Below are positions 37,208 through 46,099 of a DNA stretch of 64,000 bases, piece by piece; within the stretch, counting starts at the first letter, position 1, and each line of letters opens with the position of its first letter. The notes below the pieces were generated by a model. That model was not told the origin of the DNA. It ran no database searches and was given only the letters and a program-made list of their open reading frames with translations. Position numbers and translations under genes: made by a program. Source of the stretch: Lachnospiraceae bacterium (GTDB taxonomy: Bacteria > Bacillota > Clostridia > Lachnospirales > Lachnospiraceae); contig CAJTDN010000008.1 in the NCBI GenBank assembly GCA_910574865.1, forward strand, positions 62,001 to 126,000. Reading direction: 5' to 3'.

Positions 37208-38515
37208 CTACTTCTCCGCCATCGCCCCGAGCACTCTCAGACTTTCCTTCGGATACCTGGTCTGGGTGCTCCTGTCCACCGCGATCAGCCCGAACGTCAT
37301 GCCAAAGCCCTTCTGCCACTCGAAATTGTCCAAAAGCGACCAGTACATGTACCCCTTGACCGGGATTCCGTCCGCCACGCAGGCCGCGATGCCGTCCGTG
37401 GCCTCCTCGATGAACTCGCAACGCCTTTTGTCGTCCGCGGTCGCGATGCCGTTCTCGGTGACAATCAATTCACCCTTAAACTCGTCCGCCACCCTGCGCA
37501 CGACATGGGCAATTGCCATTGGATAATCCTCGTACCCCATCTGCGTCACCCGTTCATCCGGCTCCGCAGGCGCCACGCCGTCCGCGTTAAACCGCTTCCT
37601 GCTGTAGCTTTGCACGCCGAGGAAGTCATCATCCTTAATATAAGGAAGGTAATGGCTGAACTCGTCGTCCCACTCCTTGGCCGCGTGCGCCTCGCCGCCC
37701 GGATAAGCCTGCGTGTCATGGATGGAAAGGGTCAGCCCCACCTTCAAGTGCGGGCAGGCCTCCTTGATGGCCGCCTTGGCCGCCTGGTGCGCCTTCATCA
37801 CCAAAATGTCGCCCTCCGGCGTGCACTGTGACACGAAAGTGTGCACGCCCCTCGGATCCGCGATGCCAAACGCCTGCGCGGTCTCCATCATGCCCTGCAT
37901 CATCGACTGCATGTCCGTGCCCAGGTTCAGTCCGACCTGCACGTCGCCTTCCTTCGGTGCCGCCGCCTTGCTTTCCTCCTGCGGCGCCTGCATCCGCTTC
38001 ATCATGCCCTCGATGATGGCCGCAAGCTGCAAGCGCATGTTCGCCTCGTTAATCGTGCAGACATACTCCAGCTTGTCGCCGAGCGCTTCCACGACCTTCC
38101 TACAATACGCCGCGAACCAGTCCGCCACTTCCGGGTTCTCCCAGCCGCCCTTGCCGATCACCCAGGCCGGGGACGTGAAGTGCATCATCGTCGCGATTGG
38201 CTTCACGTCATTCGCCAGGCAACAGTCAATCACCTTGCGGTAATGCTCGATTTCCGCCTCGTCCCACGTATCCGGCTCGGGCTGGATGCGCGCCCACTCA
38301 ATCGAGAACCGGTAAGTGTTGAGTCCCGCTTCCGCAAGGAGCCTGATGTCCTCCTCGTAGCGGTGATAATGGTCCACCGCCTCGCCCGACGGCTCCACGA
38401 ACGAGGAATGTTCGATGTTCTCCTGCACCCAGTAATCACTGTGGACATTGTTGCCCTCCACCTGATGCGCGGCCGTCGCGGCCCCTACCATGAAACCCTT
38501 TGAAAACTTTGCCAT
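37208..38515 (-). CDS. Glycoside hydrolase family 1 (beta-glucosidase type)
   Basis: 435 residues. GH1 barrel motifs: GFMVGAATAAHQVEG (substrate-binding Gln/His), YRFSIEWARIQPE, the acid/base glutamate E157 in CTINEAN (normally NEP), and the nucleophile E354 in IVTENGIA, followed by VKGYMYWSLLDNFEWQKGFGMTFGLIAVD. No signal peptide, so it hydrolyses imported beta-glycosides. The change of the usual Pro after the acid/base Glu to Ala, and a Met/Gln-rich insertion (about 170-215), are departures. The weak point is substrate: beta-glucoside, phospho-glucoside or galactoside cannot be separated, although no PTS genes are nearby. Confidence 0.92.
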   Translation of the reverse strand: MAKFSKGFMVGAATAAHQVEGNNVHSDYWVQENIEHSSFVEPSGEAVDHYHRYEEDIRLLAEAGLNTYRFSIEWARIQPEPDTWDEAEIEHYRKVIDCCLANDVKPIATMMHFTSPAWVIGKGGWENPEVADWFAAYCRKVVEALGDKLEYVCTINEANMRLQLAAIIEGMMKRMQAPQEESKAAAPKEGDVQVGLNLGTDMQSMMQGMMETAQAFGIADPRGVHTFVSQCTPEGDILVMKAHQAAKAAIKEACPHLKVGLTLSIHDTQAYPGGEAHAAKEWDDEFSHYLPYIKDDDFLGVQSYSRKRFNADGVAPAEPDERVTQMGYEDYPMAIAHVVRRVADEFKGELIVTENGIATADDKRRCEFIEEATDGIAACVADGIPVKGYMYWSLLDNFEWQKGFGMTFGLIAVDRSTQTRYPKESLRVLGAMAEK

Positions 38516-38656
38516 GCTCCTTCATCCTTTCTTCATTAAATTTTTCCTTTTGACCTTGCCTTCTTCCATGTTCCGGGCAATTCCCGAACCTAGCGTACCG
38601 GCCAGACGGCATGTTGCCTTCTGTCCGGCTAGCGTCGGTGTACGGAGGGCAACACG

Positions 38657-38765
38657 CCTCAGCCCATGTGATTTCAAGGGTTTTCAGCGTCATCTTCAAT
38701 CGGCGTACGTCCTTGTACGCCTCATTCATCTTTCTTGAAAACCCTTGAAATCCCTATGGGTGAGG
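38657..38765. repeat. Core hairpin element, copy 1
   Basis: Outer stem GATTTCAAGGGTTTTC / GAAAACCCTTGAAATC, extended by CCTCA-CCCAT pairing, encloses the core GCGTACGTCCTTGTACGC at 38703-38720 (reverse of copy 2). Confidence 0.85.
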
Positions 38766-38782
38766 TCGCAGAGTCGTGAAGA

Positions 38783-38871
38783 GGCATATTTCCCCCCTTT
38801 CAAGGCACTTGAGCGACGCGTACAAGGACGTACGCGGAGTGAAAGTAACGACGAAAGGGGGGAAATATGCC
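38783..38871. repeat. Core hairpin element, copy 2
   Basis: Outer stem GGCATATTTCCCCCCTTTC / GAAAGGGGGGAAATATGCC encloses GCGTACAAGGACGTACGC at 38818-38835. The outer stem is unrelated to that of copy 1, while the core and the bases just 3' of it are conserved. Confidence 0.85.
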
Positions 38872-39024
38872 CTTCATCGACCGTGTTGCCTTCTGTACAC
38901 CGACGCTACCCTTATCTTAGCACGTCCACGCTTTCCATTCCATCAAATTTTTGTCTTTTTGTTCTCATATTCGCCTTTTTATATTATTTTTATGGAAATT
39001 TGCAGAATTTCTGCCAGATTTTCT

Positions 39025-39053
39025 TTGCAATTTGCATTCCATCTATATATAAT
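39025..39053 (+). promoter_or_regulatory. Promoter of the small conserved gene (and perhaps araC-type gene)
   Basis: TTGCAA at 39025-39030, a 17-bp spacer and a perfect TATAAT at 39048-39053. Confidence 0.75.
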
Positions 39054-39128
39054 AAAAGAAACTCCAGCCGATTATCGGATCACGACCGCACGGGTGGAAA
39101 AATTTCAGACCGAAAGGAGTACGGCACC

Positions 39129-39371
39129 ATGCTACTTAGACAAGACATCGACACCATCAAATTTTTACAGAAGGTAAAGACCTGCCATGACGAGGTGATT
39201 TTCGAGACGACGGAAGGCGACCGCCTGAACCTGACCTCCACCTTGAGCCAGTACGTGTTCTGTTCCATCGCCGGCCATCCCGACTGCTGGGTGAACAGCA
39301 CCATCACCTGCAAGGACGAAAACGATTACCAGTTGCTGGCTGATTTTTTAAGTGACGAGCCAGAAGGATGA
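39129..39371 (+). CDS. Small conserved hypothetical protein
   Basis: 80 residues, starting MLLRQDIDTIKFLQKVKTCH and containing VIFETTEGDRLNLTSTLSQY. I recognise this as a small Lachnospiraceae/Clostridia type seen in many genomes, often with misleading database names, but no function is assigned. AAAGGAG lies 9 bases upstream of the ATG; the reading frame is open further upstream but without a ribosome site. An AraC-type regulator follows after 85 bp on the same strand. Confidence 0.8.
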   Translation: MLLRQDIDTIKFLQKVKTCHDEVIFETTEGDRLNLTSTLSQYVFCSIAGHPDCWVNSTITCKDENDYQLLADFLSDEPEG

Positions 39372-39456
39372 TTAATGACGGCTTACGTTTTGGGAACCTT
39401 TGCAAGCCAAGACCGCATGCCTGCCGGCTAAAATGTGACACGAGGTGAACGCGTAT

Positions 39457-40674
39457 ATGAACATCCGTAAAAATTTGGAATTGTTTCAGGAACTGATTCG
39501 TTGCGGCCACGAGCTTTACTTGTGGAGTTATTCTCCCGGCATGGATTTGATTCATACCAATTGTCCGGACACGGAACAATCCGGCGATTATATTTTCATG
39601 GATGATTTGGTTGACCATATTCTGGAATATTCAAAAACAAGTCGCCACCCGCTGGTCATATCCACGTTTTTAAACCTCATGTGGGTGGCCGCGTTTGAGC
39701 GGAACCAAGGGCGGCTCAAGAGCATCCAGATATTGGGGCCGATGTTTTCCGGCGCCAATTCCCAGCAGAAAATCCGTGAAATGTTGGACAAACGCCAGTG
39801 GTCGGTACACTCCAAGATAAACGTGCTGAAAGGGCTGGAGAAGATTCCGATCATTCCCAGCAATCTGTTGTGGCAGTATACGTTCATGCTACATTACTGC
39901 GTGACCGGGGAGAGGATTACCAGCAAGGACTTGCAATACATGACGTTCCCTTCCAAGGAAGAGAAACCCGACGGGGAATCCATCGACAAAATCTCCGACG
40001 AGCATCTTGGCATCTGGGCCAGCGAACAAGAGTTTTTAAACCTGGTCCGCGCCGGAAGCGCGGACTACCGAACGGCCCTGGACAAGTCCAGCCTCTTAAG
40101 CAGCGGAATCAAGGCGACCGCGAACGACTCCTTGGAGATGGCCAAGTACAACATGGTCGTCTTGTTGACGCTCGTTTCGCGTGCCGCCATCGAAGGCGGC
40201 TTGTCGCCGGCCGTCTCCTACAACCTCCAGGACTATTATTCCCAGAGGATTATCGATGCCGGTTCCGTCAGCGAAACCTCGATTCTTTGCAACACCATGC
40301 TGGAAGACTACGTGACGCGGATTCAGCAGGCGCACAATAACATGGACATTTCCAAGACGGTACAGAGCTGTTGCGACTACGTCACCACGCATATCACCGA
40401 GCGGTTTACCATCGACTTCCTCGCCGCCCGCGCGGGATACACGGAGTATTATTTTTCCCGCAAGTTCAAGCAGGAGATGGGCATGAGCATCAGCGAATAC
40501 ATCAAGCAGGAAAAGGTAAAAAAGGCCGCACTCATGCTCTCCACCACCACGATGAGCATCCAGGACGTCAGCAACGAGCTGGCATTCAGTTCGCGCAGCT
40601 ACTTCTCGGACGTCTTCCAGAAAATCATGGGAGAATCGCCCGGGGAATATCGAAAAACGCACTTGAAGATATAA
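39457..40674 (+). CDS. AraC family transcriptional regulator
   Basis: 405 residues. The C-terminal ~100 residues (about 300-405) hold the two helix-turn-helix motifs of AraC: FTIDFLAARAGYTEYYFSRKFKQEMG and MSIQDVSNELAFSSRSYFSDVFQKIMGESPGEYRK. The N-terminal ~280 residues have no cupin signature and look like the mixed sensor domain found in many clostridial regulators next to glycosidase genes (ELYLWSYSPGMDLIHTNCP). ATG 39457 has GAGGTG 9 bases upstream; a GTG at 39445 lies inside that site. Being beside GH78 and GH1 genes it probably controls one of them, an inference from position only. Confidence 0.9.
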   Translation: MNIRKNLELFQELIRCGHELYLWSYSPGMDLIHTNCPDTEQSGDYIFMDDLVDHILEYSKTSRHPLVISTFLNLMWVAAFERNQGRLKSIQILGPMFSGANSQQKIREMLDKRQWSVHSKINVLKGLEKIPIIPSNLLWQYTFMLHYCVTGERITSKDLQYMTFPSKEEKPDGESIDKISDEHLGIWASEQEFLNLVRAGSADYRTALDKSSLLSSGIKATANDSLEMAKYNMVVLLTLVSRAAIEGGLSPAVSYNLQDYYSQRIIDAGSVSETSILCNTMLEDYVTRIQQAHNNMDISKTVQSCCDYVTTHITERFTIDFLAARAGYTEYYFSRKFKQEMGMSISEYIKQEKVKKAALMLSTTTMSIQDVSNELAFSSRSYFSDVFQKIMGESPGEYRKTHLKI

Positions 40675-40713
40675 AAATGAAGATTCAAAAGATGAAAATC
40701 CAAGAAATTGTCC

Positions 40714-40741
40714 AGGGGACGAGCCATCTCGTCCCCTTTAT
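40714..40741 (+). terminator. Terminator after the AraC-type gene
   Basis: AGGGGACGAG / CTCGTCCCCT with a CCAT loop, followed by TTATC. It is convergent with the GH78 gene end. Confidence 0.6.
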
Positions 40742-40781
40742 CATCAGGTAATCTATTTCCTCCATCCGTTTCCCGTACGGC

Positions 40782-43394
40782 TTAGAACTTCCAGACTCCC
40801 GCCGTCACCACTTCGCTCCTTCCGTCTGGCAGTTCGATTTTCGCCTTGACATTGGCCGGAACCACGAACTCATATTTCACGCTCCCGTCCTCGTAACTCC
40901 ATCCGCTCTCAATCCTGCCCAGCGGGGATTGATAGGCGGCCTTCGCATGCTTCAAAAGCGGGTGCGGATTGGGGGCAACCGTCACCTCGTCCCCTTTCAC
41001 CTTGATTCCGCAAACGCCGCCAACCAGCCAGCCCGAAATCGAACCATAGGAATAATGGTTGAGCGAGGCATGCACGGTTCCATCCTCCTTGATGCCGTCC
41101 CACGTCTCCCAGACGGTCGTCGCGCCCTTCTTCACTTCGTAGAGCCAGCTTGGAATCGTGTCCTGCAAAAGCAGCTTGTAGGCGGTTTCCGTGTAACCGT
41201 ACTTCGTCAACATTTCACACAAGAACGGGGTCGAAAGGAACCCGGTATTCAAATGGTATCCGTTTTCTGCCACCAGGGCATCCAAATCAGCCGCCGCACG
41301 CTTCGCATCCTCTTCCTCCAACAACCCGAACGCCAGCGGGCGCACGTACATGCACTGGCGTTTGGAATCAATCTTCCCGTTTTCCGTCTGCGTAAACTGG
41401 AACGCTCTTCTGGCGTTTTCCGACACTTCCCCAAAATGCTCCGCGTCTTCCCCGTGTCCCAGAATCCGCGCGATTTCGCCAAGCATCCCGGCCGAATAGG
41501 AAAGGTAGGCCGTCGCTACCCCGGTCTGGCCGTTTTGCTCCACGCCTTCCACTCCGACTCCCGGCTCGCACCACTCGCCGTAATCCACGCCATTGTCAAT
41601 GCAATACTCCTTGTACGGGTTTTTCTGCGCCTCCTCCGACGTGCTCCCGGCCTTCGCGCGCCCTTCCAGGTAGTTCACCCACCCCTTCATCATCTCATAA
41701 TTTTCTTCCAATATGCGCACGTCCTGATACCTCTGGTACATCGTGTACGGCACGATGACGCTTGCGTCGCCCCACCCCGCCGAACCGCTCAGAAGCTTCC
41801 CGAAAAAGCTTTCATTGTTGTTCATCGGGGAAATGTTACGCAACTGCCCTTCCGGATACTGGGTAATGCGGCACTCGCCCAACCATTTACGGAATACCGG
41901 GTAACAGTCCATCAAGTAGAGGCCGGTGTTTACGAACACGCCGGCGTCGCCGGTCCACCCCGCGCGTTCCCTCGTCGGGCAATCGGTCGGCACGTCGCAG
42001 AAGTTCCCTTTCTGGCTCCAAACGCTGTTCCTCACCAACTTGTTGACATTTTCATCGGAACACGTAAACTCCGCCGTCTGCTCCATCTTTGAATAAACCG
42101 CGATGGCCGTGAACTTCGCGTCGCCAAGAACCGAAGCGGCCGCGGCATTCGCGCCGCCTTGCCCGTCCGCTTCGGAAACCATGCCGTTTTGCCCATTCAT
42201 CTCGGCCGCGGCACCCATTTCCAGCTTCGCATAGCGGAACCCGAAAATGCAGAAATGCGGCTTGTATACGTTTTTCCCTTCCTTACATATATAAGTGACT
42301 TTCTGGAAAATGCCGCCCTCCACGTGGCGCTCGCCCGGCTGGTAGTTCTCAATCGTGAAGTTCCCGTTTTCGTCCAACGCCTCGCCATGCTGCAGCGTAA
42401 TCACCTGACCGTCAGCGGCGGTAAGCTCCAGTTCCACGTATCCGGCCAGGTTCTGTCCGAAATCGACCACCGTCTCCCCGTTCGGCGTGGTAATGACTTT
42501 CCCTTCAAACCGCTCGAACTCTCCAATCGGCACGGAATTGGACGCGGCCAGCACCGCGTTATCCACCTCTTTTATTTTCACCCCGTGCCAGCCCCACGCG
42601 GACTCGTCTTCCTTCCTGGCATCATAAACCTCACCCTGGCACATGTCGCTCTCCAGGACGGGGCCGTCCTGCGTCGCCTGCCACGTCCCGTCCGAAACGC
42701 ATACGACCTCCTTGTCCACTTCCAGCTGGAAAAACAAGGCAAGCTCCGTGCCAAACAAATTGCGCACGCCCTCGACCCCGGCCGCGCTGCGGTACCACCC
42801 GTCGCCCAAAATCACGCGGACTTCATTTTCCCCGTCCCGCACGAAATCCGTCACGTCATAAACCTGATAAGACAATTTGTCATTATAATTGCCCGTTCCC
42901 GGGGCGAACACGAAGTCGCCGACCCGCTCGCCGTTGATGTACGCCTCGTAATTCCCGTGGCACGTGACATATGCCCTGGCGGATTTTCCCGCTTTTGCCC
43001 GGAACGTCTTCTTAAGGACGCTGGCCGGCTGGCGTTTCTCCGCATCCGTCTCAAGTTCCGGATTCACCCATTCCGCCACGAAACCATCTTGTGAAAGCAG
43101 CCCCGTCTCGAACGAGGCCGACCCGCTCCACTCGCCGCACGCGCCCGCCTCGTCCCACAAGCGCACGCTCCACGACACCTTCCGCCTGCTTGCCAGCTCC
43201 CCGCCATAATAGGCGTGCATGGCGCCGCCCACCACCTTGCCGCTGTTCCAAAGAAGCTCCTCCCCTTCCAAGGCCCGGATTTCATAGGCGGTCTGGGTGA
43301 TGCCGCCCTCGCAATTCCAAGACAAATAAGGATGTTCCACGTCAATCCCCATCGGGTTCTCCATATGTTCCGTTCTCAAACGTATTGCCTGCAT
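40782..43394 (-). CDS. Alpha-L-rhamnosidase, glycoside hydrolase family 78
   Basis: 870 residues, cytoplasmic (no signal). Domains: N-terminal fibronectin-like and beta domains (ENPMGIDVEHPYLSWNCEG, VSWSVRLWDEAG), rhamnosidase N domain (KAYVTCHGNYEAYINGERVGD-like), then the (alpha/alpha)6 barrel with the family signature CDVPTDCPTRERAGWTGDAG carrying the catalytic acid, and a C-terminal domain (TVAPNPHP, SGWSYEDGSVKYEFVVPANV). It removes terminal alpha-L-rhamnose from plant glycosides or pectin fragments. AAGGAG is 8 bases upstream. It is divergent from glgC; a TATAAT on the minus strand (43436-43431) is the likely -10. Confidence 0.95.
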   Translation of the reverse strand: MQAIRLRTEHMENPMGIDVEHPYLSWNCEGGITQTAYEIRALEGEELLWNSGKVVGGAMHAYYGGELASRRKVSWSVRLWDEAGACGEWSGSASFETGLLSQDGFVAEWVNPELETDAEKRQPASVLKKTFRAKAGKSARAYVTCHGNYEAYINGERVGDFVFAPGTGNYNDKLSYQVYDVTDFVRDGENEVRVILGDGWYRSAAGVEGVRNLFGTELALFFQLEVDKEVVCVSDGTWQATQDGPVLESDMCQGEVYDARKEDESAWGWHGVKIKEVDNAVLAASNSVPIGEFERFEGKVITTPNGETVVDFGQNLAGYVELELTAADGQVITLQHGEALDENGNFTIENYQPGERHVEGGIFQKVTYICKEGKNVYKPHFCIFGFRYAKLEMGAAAEMNGQNGMVSEADGQGGANAAAASVLGDAKFTAIAVYSKMEQTAEFTCSDENVNKLVRNSVWSQKGNFCDVPTDCPTRERAGWTGDAGVFVNTGLYLMDCYPVFRKWLGECRITQYPEGQLRNISPMNNNESFFGKLLSGSAGWGDASVIVPYTMYQRYQDVRILEENYEMMKGWVNYLEGRAKAGSTSEEAQKNPYKEYCIDNGVDYGEWCEPGVGVEGVEQNGQTGVATAYLSYSAGMLGEIARILGHGEDAEHFGEVSENARRAFQFTQTENGKIDSKRQCMYVRPLAFGLLEEEDAKRAAADLDALVAENGYHLNTGFLSTPFLCEMLTKYGYTETAYKLLLQDTIPSWLYEVKKGATTVWETWDGIKEDGTVHASLNHYSYGSISGWLVGGVCGIKVKGDEVTVAPNPHPLLKHAKAAYQSPLGRIESGWSYEDGSVKYEFVVPANVKAKIELPDGRSEVVTAGVWKF

Positions 43395-43430
43395 GATGTA
43401 TTCTCCTTTTCCTTCCGTTATTTTTCTTCT

Positions 43431-43436
43431 ATTATA
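43431..43436 (-). promoter_or_regulatory. -10 box of the GH78 gene
   Basis: Perfect TATAAT on the minus strand; TTGAAC lies 20 bp upstream, a longer than ideal spacer. Confidence 0.5.
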
Positions 43437-43591
43437 AAGGTTTTTTCAAATCCTGCGTTCAAAATTTGCTCAATTTGTTCGGATTTTCGCCAATCCTATT
43501 ATTTTCACCTAGCCATTCGCGCAAAATATAAATAAACAAAAAAAACATAGTTTTTTTGCACAAAATTGTGGAAATCTATGACAATTAATTG

Positions 43592-43597
43592 TATAAT
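43592..43597 (+). promoter_or_regulatory. -10 box of glgCD
   Basis: Perfect TATAAT 33 bp before the glgC start; the nearest -35 candidate is TTGTGG at a 20-bp spacing. GAGAGG precedes the start codon. Confidence 0.55.
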
Positions 43598-43629
43598 ATA
43601 TGCATACCAAATGAAAGAGAGGGTTCACC

Positions 43630-44769
43630 ATGAAACAAAACAATATGCTAGCAATGATTTTGGCCGGTGGCCGCGGAAGTCGTCTCCATGACTTGACGAA
43701 CAAAGTTGCCAAACCGGCTGTTTCATATGGAGGAAAATACCGCATCATCGATTTCCCGCTTTCCAACTGCGCGAACAGCGGAATCGACGTGGTCGGCGTG
43801 CTGACGCAGTACGAGTCCGTATTGCTGAACAGTTACGTGGCGGCCGGCGGACGCTGGGGCCTGGACGCGAAGGACAGCGGCGTCTACGTGCTTCCCCCAC
43901 GTGAAAAGGCGGATGCCAACTTAGACGTGTACCGCGGCACGGCGGACGCCATTTCCCAGAACATTGACTTCATCGACAACTATGACCCCGAGTACATATT
44001 GGTACTTTCCGGCGACCACATCTACAAGATGAATTACGCGAAGATGCTGGACTACCATAAGAAGAACAACGCGGATGCCACGATTGCCGTCATCGGCGTC
44101 CCGATGAAAGAAGCCAGCCGCTTCGGCATCATGAACACGGACGAAGACCTGCGCATCAACGAGTTCGAGGAGAAGCCGCCACAGCCGAAGAGCAACCTGG
44201 CTTCCATGGGCATCTACATCTTCAGTTGGAAGGTTTTGAGGAAGCTCCTCGTGGCCGACATGAAGGATCCTGATTCCCACCACGATTTCGGAAAAGACAT
44301 CATCCCGACGATGCTCGAATCCGGCAAGCGTTTGTTCGCTTACAAGTTCAAGGGTTACTGGAAGGACGTGGGAACCATTGATTCCCTCTGGGAGGCGAAC
44401 ATGGACCTTCTGGATTCCAACAACGAGCTGGACTTGAACGACCCGACCTGGAAGATTTACACGGAAGACATCACGACGTTGCCGCACATCATCGGGCCGA
44501 ACGCCAACATCAACCGTGCCTTCATCACGCAGGGCTGCGAGATTGACGGCGAGGTGAAGAACTCCGTATTGTTCACCGGCGCGAAGGTCGGCACGGGCGC
44601 CAAGATTATCGACAGCGTGCTGATGCCGGGCGCGGTGGTCGAGGAAGGCGCCGTCGTTACCCGCGCACTGGTCGCCGACGGAATCAAGATTGGCAAAGAG
44701 GCCGTTGTCGGCAGTGCTGACAGTGAAAATATCGAACTTGTCGCAAAACGTGTGAAGGGGGTAGAATAA
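43630..44769 (+). CDS. glgC: Glucose-1-phosphate adenylyltransferase
   Basis: 379 residues. Nucleotidyltransferase domain with the pyrophosphorylase motif [23 protein letters not shown]-type start (GGRGSRL), [23 protein letters not shown] and FEEKPPQP. A left-handed beta-helix follows with hexapeptide repeats ([20 protein letters not shown]). It makes ADP-glucose for glycogen synthesis. All catalytic motifs are present, so this is the active subunit. glgD begins one base after its stop codon. Confidence 0.96.
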   Translation: MKQNNMLAMILAGGRGSRLHDLTNKVAKPAVSYGGKYRIIDFPLSNCANSGIDVVGVLTQYESVLLNSYVAAGGRWGLDAKDSGVYVLPPREKADANLDVYRGTADAISQNIDFIDNYDPEYILVLSGDHIYKMNYAKMLDYHKKNNADATIAVIGVPMKEASRFGIMNTDEDLRINEFEEKPPQPKSNLASMGIYIFSWKVLRKLLVADMKDPDSHHDFGKDIIPTMLESGKRLFAYKFKGYWKDVGTIDSLWEANMDLLDSNNELDLNDPTWKIYTEDITTLPHIIGPNANINRAFITQGCEIDGEVKNSVLFTGAKVGTGAKIIDSVLMPGAVVEEGAVVTRALVADGIKIGKEAVVGSADSENIELVAKRVKGVE

Positions 44770-44770
44770 T

Positions 44771-45886
44771 ATGAACAGAGCATTAGGAATCGTGAATTTT
44801 TCCAGAAGCCACGTCCATGTGGAGGGACTGCAGGATTACCGTCCGATTGGCGCGTTTTCCTTCCTTGGCAGATACCGCGTGATTGACTTCCCGCTCTCCA
44901 ACATGAGCAACAGCGGGATTGAATATATCCAGATTTACGCGAACAAGCAGCCGCGTTCCCTGGTGGAACACGTCGGGACGGGCCGCCATTACAACATCAA
45001 CTCCAAGCGCGGGGACTTGCACATGCTTTTCTCCGAGACGAACATCGCGAATCCGATTTATGACACGGATATCGCCGCCTACGTGAACAACATGCAGTAC
45101 ATCGAGCGTTCGCACCAGATGTATGTCATCATCGCGCCAAGCTACATGGTTTACACGATGGACTATAGCGAGCTTTTGCAGACGCACGTCGAGTCCGAGG
45201 CCGATATCACCTTGGTATATCATTCCGTCGACAACGCGCGGGAAAGCTTCCTGGCTTGTGACACCTTGAATTTGAACAAACAGAAAGGGGTCCTCTCCAT
45301 CGAGCGCAACAGGGGAACCGCCAAGAGCAAGAACATCTTCATGGATACCTACGTGATGAAGAAGGATCTCTTCATCGAGTTGATTGAGAAAGCACAGAAA
45401 ATCTCCTCCTTGTACACGTTGCCACAAATCGTCAACGCGCAGTGTGAGGAACTGGACATCCGGGGTGTCGCCCACCGTGGCTACCTCGCGTCCATCACGG
45501 ACTTCAAGAGTTACTATGACGCCAACCTTTCCCTGATTGACGTGAAGACGAGAAACACTTTGTTTGACGAGGAATGGCCGATTTACACGCGCACCAACGA
45601 CTCCTGCCCGACCCATTATTTCGAAGGCGCGAACACGAAGATGTCCATCGTTTCCAACGGTTGCACGATAGAGGGTTCCGTGGAGAACTCCATCATCGGG
45701 CGCGGGTGCGTCATCAAGAAGGGGGCCGTTATCAAAAACAGCATCATCCTCCCAGGTGCCATCATCGGCGAAGACGTACACGTGGAAAACCATGTCGTGG
45801 ACAAGTACGCGAAAATCACCCACGTCAAGGAAATCATCGGCACGCCGGAGAACCCGGGATACATCAAGAGGGAAGACCGCATTTAA
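44771..45886 (+). CDS. glgD: Glucose-1-phosphate adenylyltransferase subunit GlgD
   Basis: 371 residues with the same fold as GlgC. It lacks the GGxGxRL nucleotide motif at the N-terminus (MNRALGIVNFSRSHVHVEGL instead) and the GDH motif (IIAPSYMVY instead). It is therefore the regulatory, largely non-catalytic partner that modulates GlgC in Firmicutes. The C-terminal beta-helix is intact (GCTIEGSVENSIIGRGCVIK). It is translationally linked to glgC. Its 3' end is 75 bp before the 103-bp palindromic element copy B. Confidence 0.95.
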   Translation: MNRALGIVNFSRSHVHVEGLQDYRPIGAFSFLGRYRVIDFPLSNMSNSGIEYIQIYANKQPRSLVEHVGTGRHYNINSKRGDLHMLFSETNIANPIYDTDIAAYVNNMQYIERSHQMYVIIAPSYMVYTMDYSELLQTHVESEADITLVYHSVDNARESFLACDTLNLNKQKGVLSIERNRGTAKSKNIFMDTYVMKKDLFIELIEKAQKISSLYTLPQIVNAQCEELDIRGVAHRGYLASITDFKSYYDANLSLIDVKTRNTLFDEEWPIYTRTNDSCPTHYFEGANTKMSIVSNGCTIEGSVENSIIGRGCVIKKGAVIKNSIILPGAIIGEDVHVENHVVDKYAKITHVKEIIGTPENPGYIKREDRI

Positions 45887-45927
45887 AGAGCATATGTTTT
45901 CTCATCATCGTCTCCCTTGATAATACA

Positions 45928-45946
45928 AGGGGCTGTCCGGAAATGG
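45928..45946 (+). repeat. Half fragment of the 103-bp palindromic element
   Basis: AAGGGGCTGTCCGGAAATGG matches the left end of copy B, 32 bp upstream of it, without the remaining sequence. Confidence 0.6.
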
Positions 45947-45959
45947 ATAGTTCCAAATA

Positions 45960-46062
45960 GGGGGCTGTCGGGAAATGACTGCAGGCCCACAATATATGCC
46001 GTGGCGCGTCTGGATTTGCCACCATATATTGTGGGCTTTCCGCATTACCCGACAGCCCCTTT
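45960..46062. repeat. 103-bp palindromic element, full copy B
   Basis: Same architecture as copy A in opposite orientation: ends GGGGCTGTCGGGAAATG and CATTACCCGACAGCCCC, inner stem CCCACAATATATG / CCATATATTGTGGG. It lies between the convergent glgD and AraC-type genes and ends in CCCCTTTTCT, so it can double as a terminator. Confidence 0.9.
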
Positions 46063-46099
46063 TCTGTGTATGGACACGACGCAATTGCCTGCCGTTTCC

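Larger units (their letters stand above)
38630..38908. repeat. Terminal-inverted-repeat element carrying two core hairpins
   Basis: AGCGTCGGTGTACGGAGGGC (from 38630) and its inverse GTTGCCTTCTGTACACCGAC (from 38885) form 23-bp imperfect terminal inverted repeats. Between them lie two long palindromes (38657-38765 and 38783-38871) sharing an 18-bp core. There is no coding capacity. The ends recur, joined together, at 63774-63809. It fills most of the 613-bp gap between the GH1 gene and the next plus-strand gene. Confidence 0.8.

Noticed and set aside
38745-39128. Longer version of the 80-residue protein
   Set aside because: The upstream open frame runs through the hairpin element and promoter; AAAGGAG and ATG 39129 define the start.
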